DNA of 64,000 nucleotides, taken from the NCBI GenBank assembly GCA_029948255.1, contig JALIZF010001718.1, forward strand, positions 419,501 to 483,500. The letters are read 5' to 3'. A program made the translations under genes and the position numbers. The DNA is from Telmatactis stephensoni. Taxonomy: Eukaryota; Cnidaria; Anthozoa; Actiniaria; Isophelliidae. How positions within the stretch are numbered: the first letter of the stretch is position 1; each line of letters begins with the position of its first letter. Below, piece by piece: positions 53,105-63,873 of this stretch. The notes below the pieces were generated by a model. It was not told the origin of the DNA. It did not search any database and saw only the letters and a list, made by a program, of their open reading frames with translations.

Positions 53105-53565
53105 TGCAGTACCAGCTGACTATCAAGATATCTAAAATATCAAGATTTGAGAAGAGAACTACAAACATTATGGGATATGAAAGTATCAGTTGCTCCAATT
53201 GCCCTATCGCATAATGACCTCACCAAAACATTCTATTGTTTTGACGCTAAGGATTATGGTCGCCAGAGGGGATCAGAGTGATTGTATATCAAATAAAATG
53301 CAGATGAGCAATCACTGATACATGATATATACCAAAACTCGATACATTGAAGTTCTACTTCGAAAAGGAATATTAATAGGTCCCAATTTCCACTGTTTCT
53401 GAGCATCTATCCCCAATGTAAACAAAATGTGACATCATTATGCGATAGGGCAATAGTTATTGGGTCTTTAGGCATAATTCCAAAAACTCTTAAACAAAGA
53501 CTTAAAGAAATAAAAGTTTCCATCAAACCAGAACAACTTCAAACAACTGTGTTACTCAACTTGTT
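53105..53565 (+). pseudogene. Third fragment of a restriction-like-endonuclease LINE, split by a MITE
   Basis: Plus strand: KYQDLRRELQTLWDMKVSVA, then across the MITE (53200-53452) VIGSLGIIPKTLKQRLKEI and LQTTVLLNL. These match the ends of copies 1 and 2 in pattern (KYxxLAxEIRKLH..., VVPLVVGxLG). It is a diverged relative on the opposite strand. A 5' truncation and stops on the left edge are visible. Confidence 0.6.
53200..53452. mobile_element. 253-bp MITE with AT target duplication
   Basis: Inverted ends TGCCCTATCGCATAATGA... and ...TCATTATGCGATAGGGCA, flanked by AT at 53198-53199 and 53453-53454. Removing the element and one AT restores the LINE frame (VAP|IVIGSLG). Confidence 0.8.
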
Positions 53566-55590
53566 GTCACTGGATATCTAAGGAAAACACCATCACTATA
53601 TGATGTTCTATAAATCTCCATTTCTTGGGACAGCAAAGCAGACACTCCATTATCTGGGGCACCGTGAAGCACGGTAACGGTACTCTTATCAGGGTTGTGA
53701 AATGACAGCACACTAGGTCCGCCAGGATTCTGCTGCACTTGTCTTCATTCTCGGCCACAGTGTCAAGAATAGTCTTCAGATCATTAGTAGTGATTGAGCA
53801 GCAGCGCTTACTACTTTCTGGCTATCATAGGCATACTGTGCGTACTCAGTTGACTGTGCTTCACATAGACTTCATGCTGTGAGGATTTCGATTGCGCATG
53901 GCAATGTATCAGTATCTTCGAGAACTTTAGATACTAGTGAGATCGCCATTGTCCGAGCTTACTGTGCCATGAAGGGTGGCCTTAGGTATACTCAGCAAAA
54001 CAACACGCAGTTGTTCAACTTTGTCGCTCCATGCACTGCAGATTTTGGTCTTAGACATAGCAATGTCAGGCATAACCTGTACGGTATCTTTTGAAGCTCC
54101 AGGCGCAACAGGTGTCATTTTTGACATTTGACATTTTTTTATTTGCCATTAATAACATATAGATTTACACGTTGAAATAAATAAAGTTGAATTATCTACA
54201 AAATAAATATATAATCATTTGGTGGAGTTGCATGGCGTCTTTGAGTACATGCAATGGTGACATCTCTGGGTACACAGCTGAGATGATTCTGGCATGTTTA
54301 TTTACATCATTGTACACCTGTCGATGCTTCTTGAGCTCTTTTTGTTATTGTTCTGTTACAAGAGAGCAGGGAAGTATATAAATAGCTAAACTCCGCGTTT
54401 TAAATAAGGATAAAAATTGTGAATGAATGAAATGTACAGTGAATTTCGTTCATATTCACATATGTTGTCATTTGAATTTTTAGAATGCAGCAGTTCAACT
54501 TACTCTAAAATGTCGTGGAGAATAGTTTCAAGATCCATTACAGAAGTGAATGTTATGTTTATTAACGTTTAAGGTCAGCCAGAGTATTTGTAAGGTTAGC
54601 TAAAATAGTACTAGTAACACTTATTCTTTAGTGTGCCTTGATTTTGCAGCAGCGCAAAGGAATAAAGACCTTTGTTGTAAATTCAATTGTTTCCGTTGTA
54701 GCATTTATTTGTAAGAGTGATCGCACTTAATCCGTGAAATTGTACTAGCTAAATAATGCAAAATAGCATTATCAAACAATGGAAAACAAAGGATTTTATA
54801 CTTTTTAGTACAAACTAGATTTTGTGTTTTCACAGGTTAAGTGCGATTACTCAACTACTTGTTTTATGCTTTATATAATTTACAGGTTCCTCACGAACAG
54901 TTATCTCGATGCCTCTTTAAGTCTTGGCGATGAGACTCTTCGGCTGGAGTTGTGGAGTTTTACTTGCTTTATACTCGATCACAAGTGTATTTACTGACGT
55001 CTGTTTTCAGCTCTGATCCCCCGCATCGCCCCAACTCATATACTCCTCCCATTCCCCAGGGGACCCCAACGTCCCAATGGGACACGACCCCTTACACCAT
55101 GATTTATTCCATGAATTTCAATGTATGTGAAGATACTTGATAGAGTGCATGCAGTGGGAGGTTGAGTGTATCAGATATCATTCAGATGTTTTGTCTACAT
55201 TATGTTTTCATGCCTAGGATTAATGCACATCTGGCTAATTTTGTGAATTCCTGGAACAATCATCGAGAACAGCCAGGAACAAATCTCCTAATCAGTTGTC
55301 GATTTTGGGGCTGGGACAATTAGAAAATCACGTACTTGCTACAGATGTACAGCAGGTGAATTCAATTCTTTAATCTTCTTAATAATTTAAACTGCTTAAT
55401 GTTTGCAAAAAATGCAATAGTGATGGTGTTGAATACATTTTTTCTGATATACAATCACAACATGCAGTCAAAATTGTTCAATACTTGATACCATTAGCAC
55501 ATTTAGCAGGATAAAATATTAATCTACAACCAGTATTTAAATACTTTTCCTATATAAAAAATATCTGTTAACAATATGTATTTAATAAAT
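53566..55590. other. Region with unrecognised ORFs
   Basis: Minus-strand frames at 53556-53758 (NPGGPSVLSFHNPDKS, GAPDNGVSALL) and 53927-54127 (DIAMSKTKICSAWSDKV) and a plus ORF at 54952-55140 have no family I know. The minus frames are coherent and may be pieces of one gene with a third frame around 53780. No repeats. Confidence 0.3.
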
Positions 55591-55595
55591 GATTG

Positions 55596-55928
55596 ATTTG
55601 CTAGGACTGGCGCGATTATGGAATTGACTGTGATGGAGCTTTTTTAGAAAGTAATAATGATGAAGAAGTAAGCTTTCAAGAAATCACAAATCCTTTGACT
55701 AACCAAGATTTTCAAGATCTTAGTGACTCAATAAACCCATTGAGCGATGATGAGTACTATGGAATTGATGTATTCCTTGATGTTTGTCGCTGCTTCTTGG
55801 ACGGTCTTCAGCACATCAGGAAGAGCATTCATGACCTCCGCAAACTGATTTTTTCTCCTCCTGTTAGGATAAAACAGTCATCTAAACACTTGTATTTTCA
55901 AAATCAAACTGAACTCTGTTTCTCTTGA
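55596..55928 (+). CDS. Acidic ORF after a splice acceptor, unrecognised
   Basis: Following gatttgctag the frame reads DWRDYGIDCDGAFLESNN, EVSFQEITNPLTNQDFQD, INPLSDDEYYGIDVFLD and ends in a basic stretch before a stop at 55926-55928. It looks like one exon of a larger protein with a DYGID/YYGID pair, a pattern I have seen in cnidarian transposon proteins but cannot name. The segment at 55662-55700 is repeated at 55951-55989. Confidence 0.35.
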
Positions 55929-55989
55929 AAACTCAGGAATATTTGGAGTTTGAAGAAGTAAGCTTTCAAGGAATCACAAATCCTTTGAC

Positions 55990-57529
55990 GCCCAAAGCAA
56001 AAAAAAAAAATTGTGGCAACCAAAAATCACAGGAAAAAACTTTGTGCAACCCCAATGTGCCCATAAAAATATTCATGAATAATCAAATAAAAATTCTTGC
56101 AACTCACTAGTTCCGGGGGAAAAATCGAGCAACTCAGACAAGTTCCCCCCCCCCTCCCCCATCACTTTTCTAATGGTCCATCCCTTAGGATTTGGAGCCA
56201 CACTTACCATATTCTGGCCCACAAATGTTTTTGTTTTACTAAAGATTTATTTTGCTTTCATCCCTTACATGTATTGTCATAGTTTCATTGTCATCATTTT
56301 ATATGTTTTGAAAACAAGCATGTGCATTTGAGTTTGTGGTATGATGCATGGATGACAAGAAATAATATTCGAGGTGCTTCTTTGAGTAAATGATTGGTAG
56401 TTAGATTTGAAAGTAAAATGAGGATACTTAATATAGCAGACATGTTAGATTATGCTGGCATGGCCATCTGCAAAATAGAAGTCAAACTTTGAAAGCACTT
56501 AAAAACTTTTTTAATAAACTACAAAATATCATAAATGTTAACTAAAATAAGATCTCTATTTGTCTTGAGTGGATATAAAAATATAAATATATAAAAACAT
56601 ATAAAAATATAACCTTGTACAATAAATACAAACCTTGCAAATACAACTGTATAAAAACCTTTACAGCATTAACCATGAAAAATATGAACACAAAACAATG
56701 ATACACTTTGAGGTTAGATTTCTGCATTGTTTGAATCAAAAAATAAAAAAAACCTTGATTTTCACAAAATGTGTAGCTTAGAATTAAACATGTTCATGAT
56801 TCCATAAATATGATGCAAAATCAAATCAAGTGATTTTCATGGCAGCACTAGAAATCTTGAAAACTATTAAATTATGACCTTTGGAATCAGATCATATGTA
56901 AAACAACAATATAAATTTGGCATGGAAACCAAATTTTTAAACGAGAAAAACTAGGAATGCAACATAGTGTATTACTATCCATGGTATATTTCATACACAA
57001 TTGAAGGATTTATTTGCTTCACCTATGTCTGCTTTAAGGGATGAAGTAAAGGTATCTTGGTAAAGTCAGTTTAAGCAAACATGTTGAGGAAAAAATTGAA
57101 TCCGTGTTAGTGAATTCAACGTGGATTCTACCAAGACCAAAATTTAGCAAACGGATTGCCCAAGTGCAATGCTTTGTTGTTTGCACCAATCAAAAACTGC
57201 TCTAAGTACACTTGGATGTTTTTCTCCCTTTCATTCATTTGTTTAGGAAATGCTAAAATATTTAGGAGAATGTCAGAGGAACAGACTAGGGGATTGCTTC
57301 ATTTTTTCTAGGAATCCCAGAGTACCCAGGCCCTCTCGTAATTGGGCTTTCCAATGGAATCATGTATGATAATAGACTGAATAATGATCATCTTGTTATC
57401 ATTCTAGAAGAGAGGAAAGAAAACTTATTATTGCTAATGAGAGTGCAGATCTCAATGACGTTTCCCTACTCTTGGCTGCATGTAGGGACACACATAACTT
57501 GTCATAGTTAGTGACACCTATGATTCAAT
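55990..57529. other. Non-coding region
   Basis: Includes an A-run (55998-56010), C-runs (56143-56159) and AT-rich stretches. Nothing coding recognised. Confidence 0.5.
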
Positions 57530-58926
57530 GTCCAGTTTATACATATTTACAGTCAGTGGAATTGTTATACCACATTGTGATAATATGTTGATACACTCTT
57601 CTGGATTTAGTTCACTTTGTACATCTTTGGCTCCAGCTACCTACAATTGAACAAGCAAAACAAAATAAATACATGAATTGACAATTCACTTTAATCAAGA
57701 CTGTAGTTTGCTTAGCAATCTGAGTTATTGCAAATACTCAAATTAACCTAATGAGTTGCTCTGAATTTTTTTATTAGTTATAAACCTTGTATCCAGATAT
57801 CTCTCTGAAATGTTTCAATAATGCAACTGAATATTCAACCTTTATTGATGGCAGCAAAGATAGATCACACATTAGTTATAGATTTGATGTGATGTTGTCT
57901 TAGAGTGACAAAAAAATCAGTAAAATAGAAATTATTCTAATGTATCTTAGTACATTCTAATTACATAGTTTTCTTTTGTGTCTATTTGGCTACCCTACAT
58001 GCACCTTAATAGGTAAATTTTGTTTCATGGGTTTAATGAATTCACTCTGCCACCATTCAAATTTAAAGTTGGTCATAAAAGTGTGTAATACTATTTACTA
58101 CTAAATACTGCTAGTTGAACAATAGAAAACTATAGAATTAGCATAAAATAGCAGTATTTAGTACTATTTATATTGCACACTTTATAGTGTTTGTACTCTG
58201 ATATTAAAAATGTACAACACAGAAGTAATTATATGGTACTTGCCCTTAAAAGAAAATCTTTTATTGGCTCTGAACAGTCTGAAATGGTCATTTCAGTCAT
58301 TGCTGCATCTGTATTTCCAGTACACAGATATTGCTAGACTGATGGACTGAACACTGGAAAACCTGGGCCACCTTGTACAATGCTATACACAATTATGGTT
58401 CCTACGTACTTCACAAGTTTACCGGCCACCATTTCTGGATTGTAGATGGCTATCTTGTGTGTGGTTCCTTGGAAGAATGAATCACAGATGGCATTTGTGT
58501 AAAGAATTGCCTTGTAACACCTCCGGTGTCAGCTGCAGGCTGGCCTCGATACACTGAAGGGTCTTTGTAGTAGCATAGAGCATCGTTTAGCAGATCATCC
58601 TCATCCACTTTTATCTTTCCTTTTTCTTTTGACATCTTTCTTTCCATTTCCTTTAAGACAGATCGCAGGTCTTTTTCATCATCATTTGTTGCAAGGCATG
58701 ACTTCATGAGTTCACCATCATCACTATCATATGGATCATTGATGTTAGGAACTTGTGAGAGTGACAGTGCCGCTGAGGTCATACTTCCATGATGTTGTCT
58801 TAATGCATCCTCTAGTTCTCGCTTGTCTTTATCTGGAAACATCTCTTTCAAATGAAGATAGCTTTCTTGCTGGGTTAGTCTACTTGATGGCCCAGGAGTT
58901 GAATCATCATCATCGTCTGAGTTCAT
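57530..58926 (-). pseudogene. CUE + HECT-type E3 ubiquitin ligase-like gene, decayed
   Basis: Start at 58926: MNSDDDDDSTPGPSSRL, then a CUE-like helix bundle (YLHLKEMFPDKDKREL, EDALRQHHGSM), a charged linker, KIKVDEDDLLNDALCYYKDP and RGQPAADTGGVTRQFF, the start of a HECT domain (G2E3-like). After a frame change near 58500 it continues IYNPEMVAGKLVKYVG, GGPGFPVFSPSV, one stop, CTGNTDAAM. A further exon-like block lies at 57655-57540 (AGAKDVQSELNPEECI, ILSQCGITIPLT) after an acceptor-like tcaattgtag. The catalytic C-lobe cysteine is not seen. Probably a decayed member of a cnidarian expanded HECT family. Confidence 0.6.
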
Positions 58927-58929
58927 CAG

Positions 58930-59764
58930 ATCTACACTAGTACTCTAGTATATACCATAAATAACTATTGTAGTTTATTCGGCATCTTGTCAATGTATAG
59001 ATAATAAATAAGATACCACACTTGTGTATCGAGGGGGTGGGGGGATTTCCCTCCCCAAAATTTTGGCTACTTCATGAAATGTACAAAATATATAGAGGGA
59101 AAACTCTTGAAAGACCTGGGTTCTTCAAGCTGTTTGCCATGTCCCCCCCCCCCCCCCCCCCAAAAATCTAAGTGCCTAATTTTTGGCTACGCCCCTTGGA
59201 CACAAAATACTAAATCTGTCTGTCTATCAAAGTCAAGTGTAATACGTAAAATTTGCATTTCAAATATATTTCGACTGCCGCACATGCACACTGTATATTA
59301 GTAATACTTCTTTCTGTATCTTTTTCTGAGCTTTTCTTGCAAAACCTATTATACAATTATATGTACTTCAGAATAATTTGATCTTTTACCTTCAACTTGG
59401 TTTGTTTAGATAAGCCACCAGTACCTGTTTCTGTCCTATATAAATACAAATAGAATAGTTCTAATACAATTCTGAATTATTTAGGTCAATGCAAAATAGT
59501 CAATGCAAGCTAGAAAACATAGCATGCTTTATGAGAACAGACTTATTTTAGATTGATGCATGGACTGTACTTGACAAAATATGGTGACTTGTAGCCAAGC
59601 AGTTGTTGCAAATGATAGTCTTGATAATGTAGATTATATATTTACCTCGCTAGAAGAGCCACCTCCACATTCTTCCATGTGGCTTCTCATAGATGACATG
59701 GGAATACCCATTCCACAATTAATGCAATCAATTTTGGGGCTCATTCCAGTCTAAATATAATCAT
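58930..59764. other. Non-coding region with a poly-C run
   Basis: An 18-C run lies at 59143-59160. Stretch otherwise AT-rich with no gene. Confidence 0.55.
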
Positions 59765-60232
59765 CCAATGTATTTTAGCTAAAAAAATTTTCCAGCTATA
59801 GTGCTAATGTGTTCTTTCCAGTTCAAATGTTCATCAATAATAACACCAAGAAATTTTGTGCTTGATTTTCGTTCAATGAGTTCGTTGTTTATTTTTACAG
59901 TTAATCATTTAATTCCAACTTCCTTTGTCTGGGCTTGAAAATTATGAAGTTTGTTTTCTTTACATTAATCGTGAGCTCGTTAGCTATTAGCCACCGAGAT
60001 ACTTTATCAAGTTCGGAATTTAAGGTGTTTGTTAAGACATCATTGTTTTTACACGAATAGAAAACATTAGTATCATCAGCAAAGAGTATGAATTTTAAAA
60101 GACTGGAAGAATTTGATATATCATTTATGTATAGGATAAATAATAACGGTCCTAAAATGCTACCTTGGGGGATACCGCATTTAACAGTTTGTTGGACAGA
60201 TGAAACATTATTGTATTCACACACTTCCCAAG
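59765..60232 (-). pseudogene. LINE reverse transcriptase fragment
   Basis: Minus strand: NVSSVQQTVKCGIPQGSILG, LLFILYINDIS and the catalytic LFADDTNVFYS, then WLIANELTINVKKTNFIIF; after a stop, INNELIERKSSTKFLGVIID and EHLNWKEHISTI. RT palm and the start of the thumb of a CR1-like LINE. It is cut sharply at about 60232 where a MULE fragment begins. Confidence 0.8.
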
Positions 60233-60239
60233 GTTGAAT

Positions 60240-60541
60240 ACCTTACCAGGGCCGTCAATAAAGTCCGACAGTCCCAGAGGCCACCAGACCTCACAGACAT
60301 GGACTTCTCCCTGGATGAAGATTTTTTCCTGGGAGAAGTCCGAGTCGGTGACCAGGGCCACCTAATCTTTGGCATCCAGAACCAGTTGGAAATCCTGTCA
60401 CGTGCCAAAACCTGGTACATGTATGGTACATTTAAGTTATGCCGGCCACCCTTCATCCAGCTTTTCACCATCAGTGCATTTATCTCAAGTGGAGACCATG
60501 AGAAACAAGTCCCCCTTCTCTTTGTGCTGATGTCAAGACGA
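60240..60541 (+). pseudogene. MULE-type transposase fragment
   Basis: Plus strand: DLDFSLDEDFFLGEVRVGDQ, IQNQLEILSRAKTWYMYGTF and PPFIQLFTISAFIS, PLLFVLMSRRT. The WYxDGTFK... PFxQLxxIHAF ... PLLFVLMSxR pattern is the start of a MULE transposase domain, with Y in place of the first catalytic D here (WYMYGTF), an apparent inactivating change. The downstream catalytic parts are missing. Confidence 0.65.
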
Positions 60542-60545
60542 ACAA

Positions 60546-60789
60546 GCTGTCTAAAAATCTGTCGGTGCTTAAGCTCCGTATTCACGAGCAGGTGGTGGCA
60601 GAATGTCTTCACTGCGGCCGATATACTTGATAATGGCTTGGTAGTCCTTGTGGTATCGTCCGAAGGCTGTCTAAAAATCTGTCGGTGCTTAAGCTCCGTA
60701 CGTATTCACGAGCAGATGGTGGCAGAATGTCTTCACTGCGGCCGATATACTTGATAATGGCTTGGTAGTCCTTGTGGTATAGTCCGAAG
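60546..60789. repeat. Tandem duplication of about 120 bp
   Basis: gctgtctaaaaatctgtcgg... occurs at 60546 and 60666; copy 2 has a 4-bp insertion and a few substitutions. The minus frame across it reads as ORF text (DAEDILLERAFGLYHKD) with no known family. Confidence 0.9.
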
Positions 60790-60854
60790 GCTCGTTCAAG
60801 CAAGATGTCCTCTGCATCCGAGAAAGACAGCACGTTTCGGCTTTTTACTAGCAT

Positions 60855-61600
60855 GTTGACTATTTAACTTTGAGCCAGATGGGATACACTTTGCTTTATC
60901 CTCCGGTAGTATAACTACATTTCCTGTCACAGAAGCGTTTCAAAAAATATTCTCTGGTTCCATCCTTAAACTTTAGCACGCCAACAGCTGATGTGAAGCA
61001 AACTATGCTGTTGTAGTTTTCATACTCTTCGGGAGTGCAAATTCTCGAGTTGTGAAAACTTGCTCCTTTTTGACTAGCTAGCAGGGATAGCCGCCATCAT
61101 GCCCATGATTATCCTTGTCACTATCATTGTTCTCTCATTGCAGATTTCTGAAAACTTCATTCACAAATATTCATGATACTGATGAACACGAGCAATTTTT
61201 AAATAAAACCTATGAAAAATAAAACGAGAGCCTGTTTGATTTGTTCGCAAGAAAGGTGTTAATAGTTTTTAACCTTTCATCGTGTGGGTTGCATATGAAT
61301 GCTATGCCGCTAATCCACAAACTAGAAAAGCTATGCTGAAACCTTTTTTGGTATAAAACCAGAGAGACGATTGACAGGTTTAAAAGTATCTCGCGCTACA
61401 TACGTTTTGAGGTTTCGGCCCCGAGATGCGTATTACATCAGCCACGGACAAACAGACAGCATCGGTGCTTATTGGATGTTGACAACCGAATTCTTTTAGA
61501 CTTGATTTGGCTTAGAACGTATCCAACTTTATCCAAATTTATCACATCATTCCTATCCTGTTTGTCAATTACCAAAATCTGGTCAACTGGCCAAACTTAG
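60855..61600. other. Non-coding region
   Basis: No supportable gene between the tandem duplication and the Harbinger exon. Confidence 0.5.
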
Positions 61601-61814
61601 CACAATGGTCAAACTTCTTGAACACGTGGCCAACATATCCAAACATATAGTTGGAATCATTGATGGTACAATGCACCGCATCCAAACGCCTGAAAGTGGT
61701 ACCTTACAAAGGGAGATCTACAGAGGAGATAAAAAGTGCCATTTCATGTCGTCACCAATTATTGTTGATGCCAATGGTATGATTGTTCTCATTGTTTCTG
61801 GGTAAGTAAACACT

Positions 61815-62812
61815 CGGGGGAAGGGGTACTCATGGAGTATGCTCAACGTATCTTTTAGAGATATAGATCAGCGATTTGGTATCTTTTTGGGGGCTGTTCA
61901 ATTTGAGGATTAGTTTATACAATATTGCACAAACTCAGAATAATACTCAAGCCATTTTATCTTAAATATAATGCAGTTTTAGTCCCGGGGTCGGGACTCC
62001 GCGGGTGAAGTATCCGTATTCTCGTCGAATCTCTTAAGGGTAAAAATCAGCGAATTGGTATCTTTCAGTATCTTTAAGGGTGGTGAATTCAAAGTTTGGC
62101 ATTTCAACACTTTCTGGTATCTTTTAAGGTGTCGAGAAATCAACTAGCCAATTGCATATTGCACATATCATAACGTACAGTTAATGCATACGCCCGCGTA
62201 AAGGCGCTGTTACACTGTGCGATTTTCTCAGCAACTTGTCTCGCAACGGCGTTGCGAAACAAGTTGCAGAGAAAATTATGGCGCTGTTACACTGTGCAAT
62301 TTTCCCCAGCAACTTGCAATATTTTTGGCCTTGGCAAACTGGGAGCGAGATTCAAGATGGCTCCTCAGAGCGAAATGAAAAATTGCGCATTCGCTCGTAG
62401 AAAACGTGCCTCAAAAATTGCGAGGAAAGTTGCTGGAGGGGTGATACACTGTGCAATGACATTGCAAGTTGCTGCAATGCGTTGCGAAAAGTAGACCTGA
62501 GTTCTACTTCATGCAACGCTACACGCAACAAAAAAATTGCGAGACAACCCCTGTTACACAGTGCAATCCTCCAGCAACTTGTTTGGCAACGCCGTTGCGA
62601 GACAAGTGTAACAGCGCCTTAATTCAGGGCAACATATTTTAAAGTAGTGTTATATATTTTTTATTTTAGAATTATTTTTTGGTATCTCTTAGGTGTTAAA
62701 ATTTGACAAAGCACACCCATTTTGAAATCTTTTGGAAGCTCTTATAGGGGTATTTTAAAACATTTCCGACTAGCATACCCAACACTGTACCCGTGGAATC
62801 TCCCCACTACCT
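61815..62812. mobile_element. Element with imperfect GGGG..GTAC ends in the Harbinger intron
   Basis: Left end gggggaaggggtactcatgg and the complement of the right end (ggggagattccacgggtac) are similar in layout, with tatgct near each. Interior has repeated ttggtatctttt words. It encloses the 62202 MITE. Boundaries approximate. Confidence 0.45.
62202..62619. mobile_element. 418-bp Harbinger-type MITE with TAA target duplication
   Basis: Inverted ends AGGCGCTGTTACAC... and ...GTGTAACAGCGCCT, each followed inside by cagcaacttg, aacg and gttgcgaRacaag words. TAA flanks both sides (62199-62201, 62620-62622), the usual three-base duplication of PIF/Harbinger. The first ~20 bases of the end recur internally at 62280. 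Confidence 0.8.
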
Positions 62813-63432
62813 GTCACAAATCTAATTTCTGATATCTCAACATCAAACTGGTACATTTCTTTTTAATATTTTCTTGTCCTTTTTATTCATGTATTTATTT
62901 TTGTTTTGTTTTATTTTCATGCTAAATACAAGCTTCCCAGGTCATCTTAATGACGCTCAAACGTACCGGTTGATACCATCAGTTGGACAAATTAAAATGG
63001 CATCTGGCAGCAGATGGGGGCTATCCAGCACGGGATCCGTTAGTACACCCTCTTCTTCGCGCCCTCAACCGACGAGCACGAAATGCAAACAGAGAACTAC
63101 GGAAAATTAGAGTGAGGATAGAACACAGTATCGAATTCTTAAAGATTTACAAGTCAATTTCGTCTGTGTTCCGTCCTTTTCTGCCAATAGCTGTTCACAC
63201 CTGTGCAGGTTTGACTAACAGAAGACGGCTACTTTTAAGAAGACTAGGGAGTCAGTATAAATCCAAATTTGATCACTTAGAGTCTAGATTTACTTCTATT
63301 AAATTAAACATGCAGTAAGTTATCTTTTGTGAGTGATTTGTGTTTGTATTTAGTTCTCATCGGGGAATTTACAATTGAAGGCTTGGGGCTCAGAAGATCA
63401 AATAGTATAACGCTGTCAGCAATTTGTATAGG

Positions 63433-63593
63433 AAATCGCACAATCTTGAGTACAATTCGGAATTAATAGGTACGAGTAATGTTTTGAAACTTCTCAAAAT
63501 TGAACGAGCCTTTAGGCGAGTCCTATTTTGAGAATTTACAAACCATTACGAGTAACTATTAATTCCGAATCGTACGAGAAGATCGTGTGATTT
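63433..63593. repeat. Long hairpin with GAGCC..AGGCGAG tip
   Basis: aaatcgcac...aattcggaattaatag pairs with ctattaattccgaat...gtgtgattt, and tctcaaaat with attttgaga. The tip (63506-63520) reads GAGCCTTTAGGCGAG, close to the tips of the hairpins at 6233 and 44138, although its stems are unrelated. Confidence 0.85.
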
Positions 63594-63603
63594 TTTATTT
63601 ATT

Positions 63604-63690
63604 TAGAGCGATTTTCATGAGTGGGTAACGGTACGGTCCGTACCGTCACCGTGTCAATACCATAATTTCTATATATAATAACATTCCAAT
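63604..63690. repeat. Diverged copy of the 31600 repeat
   Basis: agagcgattttcatgagtggg, ggtacggtccgtacc and cataatttctatat match words of the repeat at 31635-31720 in the same order. No coding. Confidence 0.5.
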
Positions 63691-63873
63691 AATCAATATC
63701 AGTATATTTTTTCATTTCTGGATGGGGGGAGGGGGGGGGGGGGTGAGGTAATGGGTTTGGGGGAGGTGATGTATTAAGGCTAGGGGGGATGACATATCCA
63801 ATTTGTCATGCCGAGGACCTGAACCATCCACAGCGTTCGCCAGCGAAGGTCTGCTCTATAAGCCAGAGAGTTT

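Larger units (their letters stand above)
61605..63318 (+). pseudogene. PIF/Harbinger transposase (DDE_Tnp_4), two exons, partial
   Basis: Exon 1 (61605-61801): HIVGIIDGTMHRIQTPESG with D1, then YRGDKKCHFMSSPIIVDANG, ending at a donor (TCTGG|GTAAGT). Exon 2 starts at 62933 after an acceptor (AATACAAG): GFPGHLNDAQTYRLIP, D2 in LND; a frame change near 62990 gives LAADGGYPARDPLVHPLL, NRRARNANREL and RIEHSIEFLKIY with the catalytic E. This order is the Harbinger core. The 5' half, including the helix-turn-helix, is missing upstream of 61605. The Myb-like partner gene typical of Harbinger is not nearby. The intron holds nested MITEs. Confidence 0.78.

Noticed and set aside
54952..55140. Proline-rich 62-aa ORF as a gene
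   Set aside because: No homology recognised, no splice or repeat support; left as part of an unassigned region.
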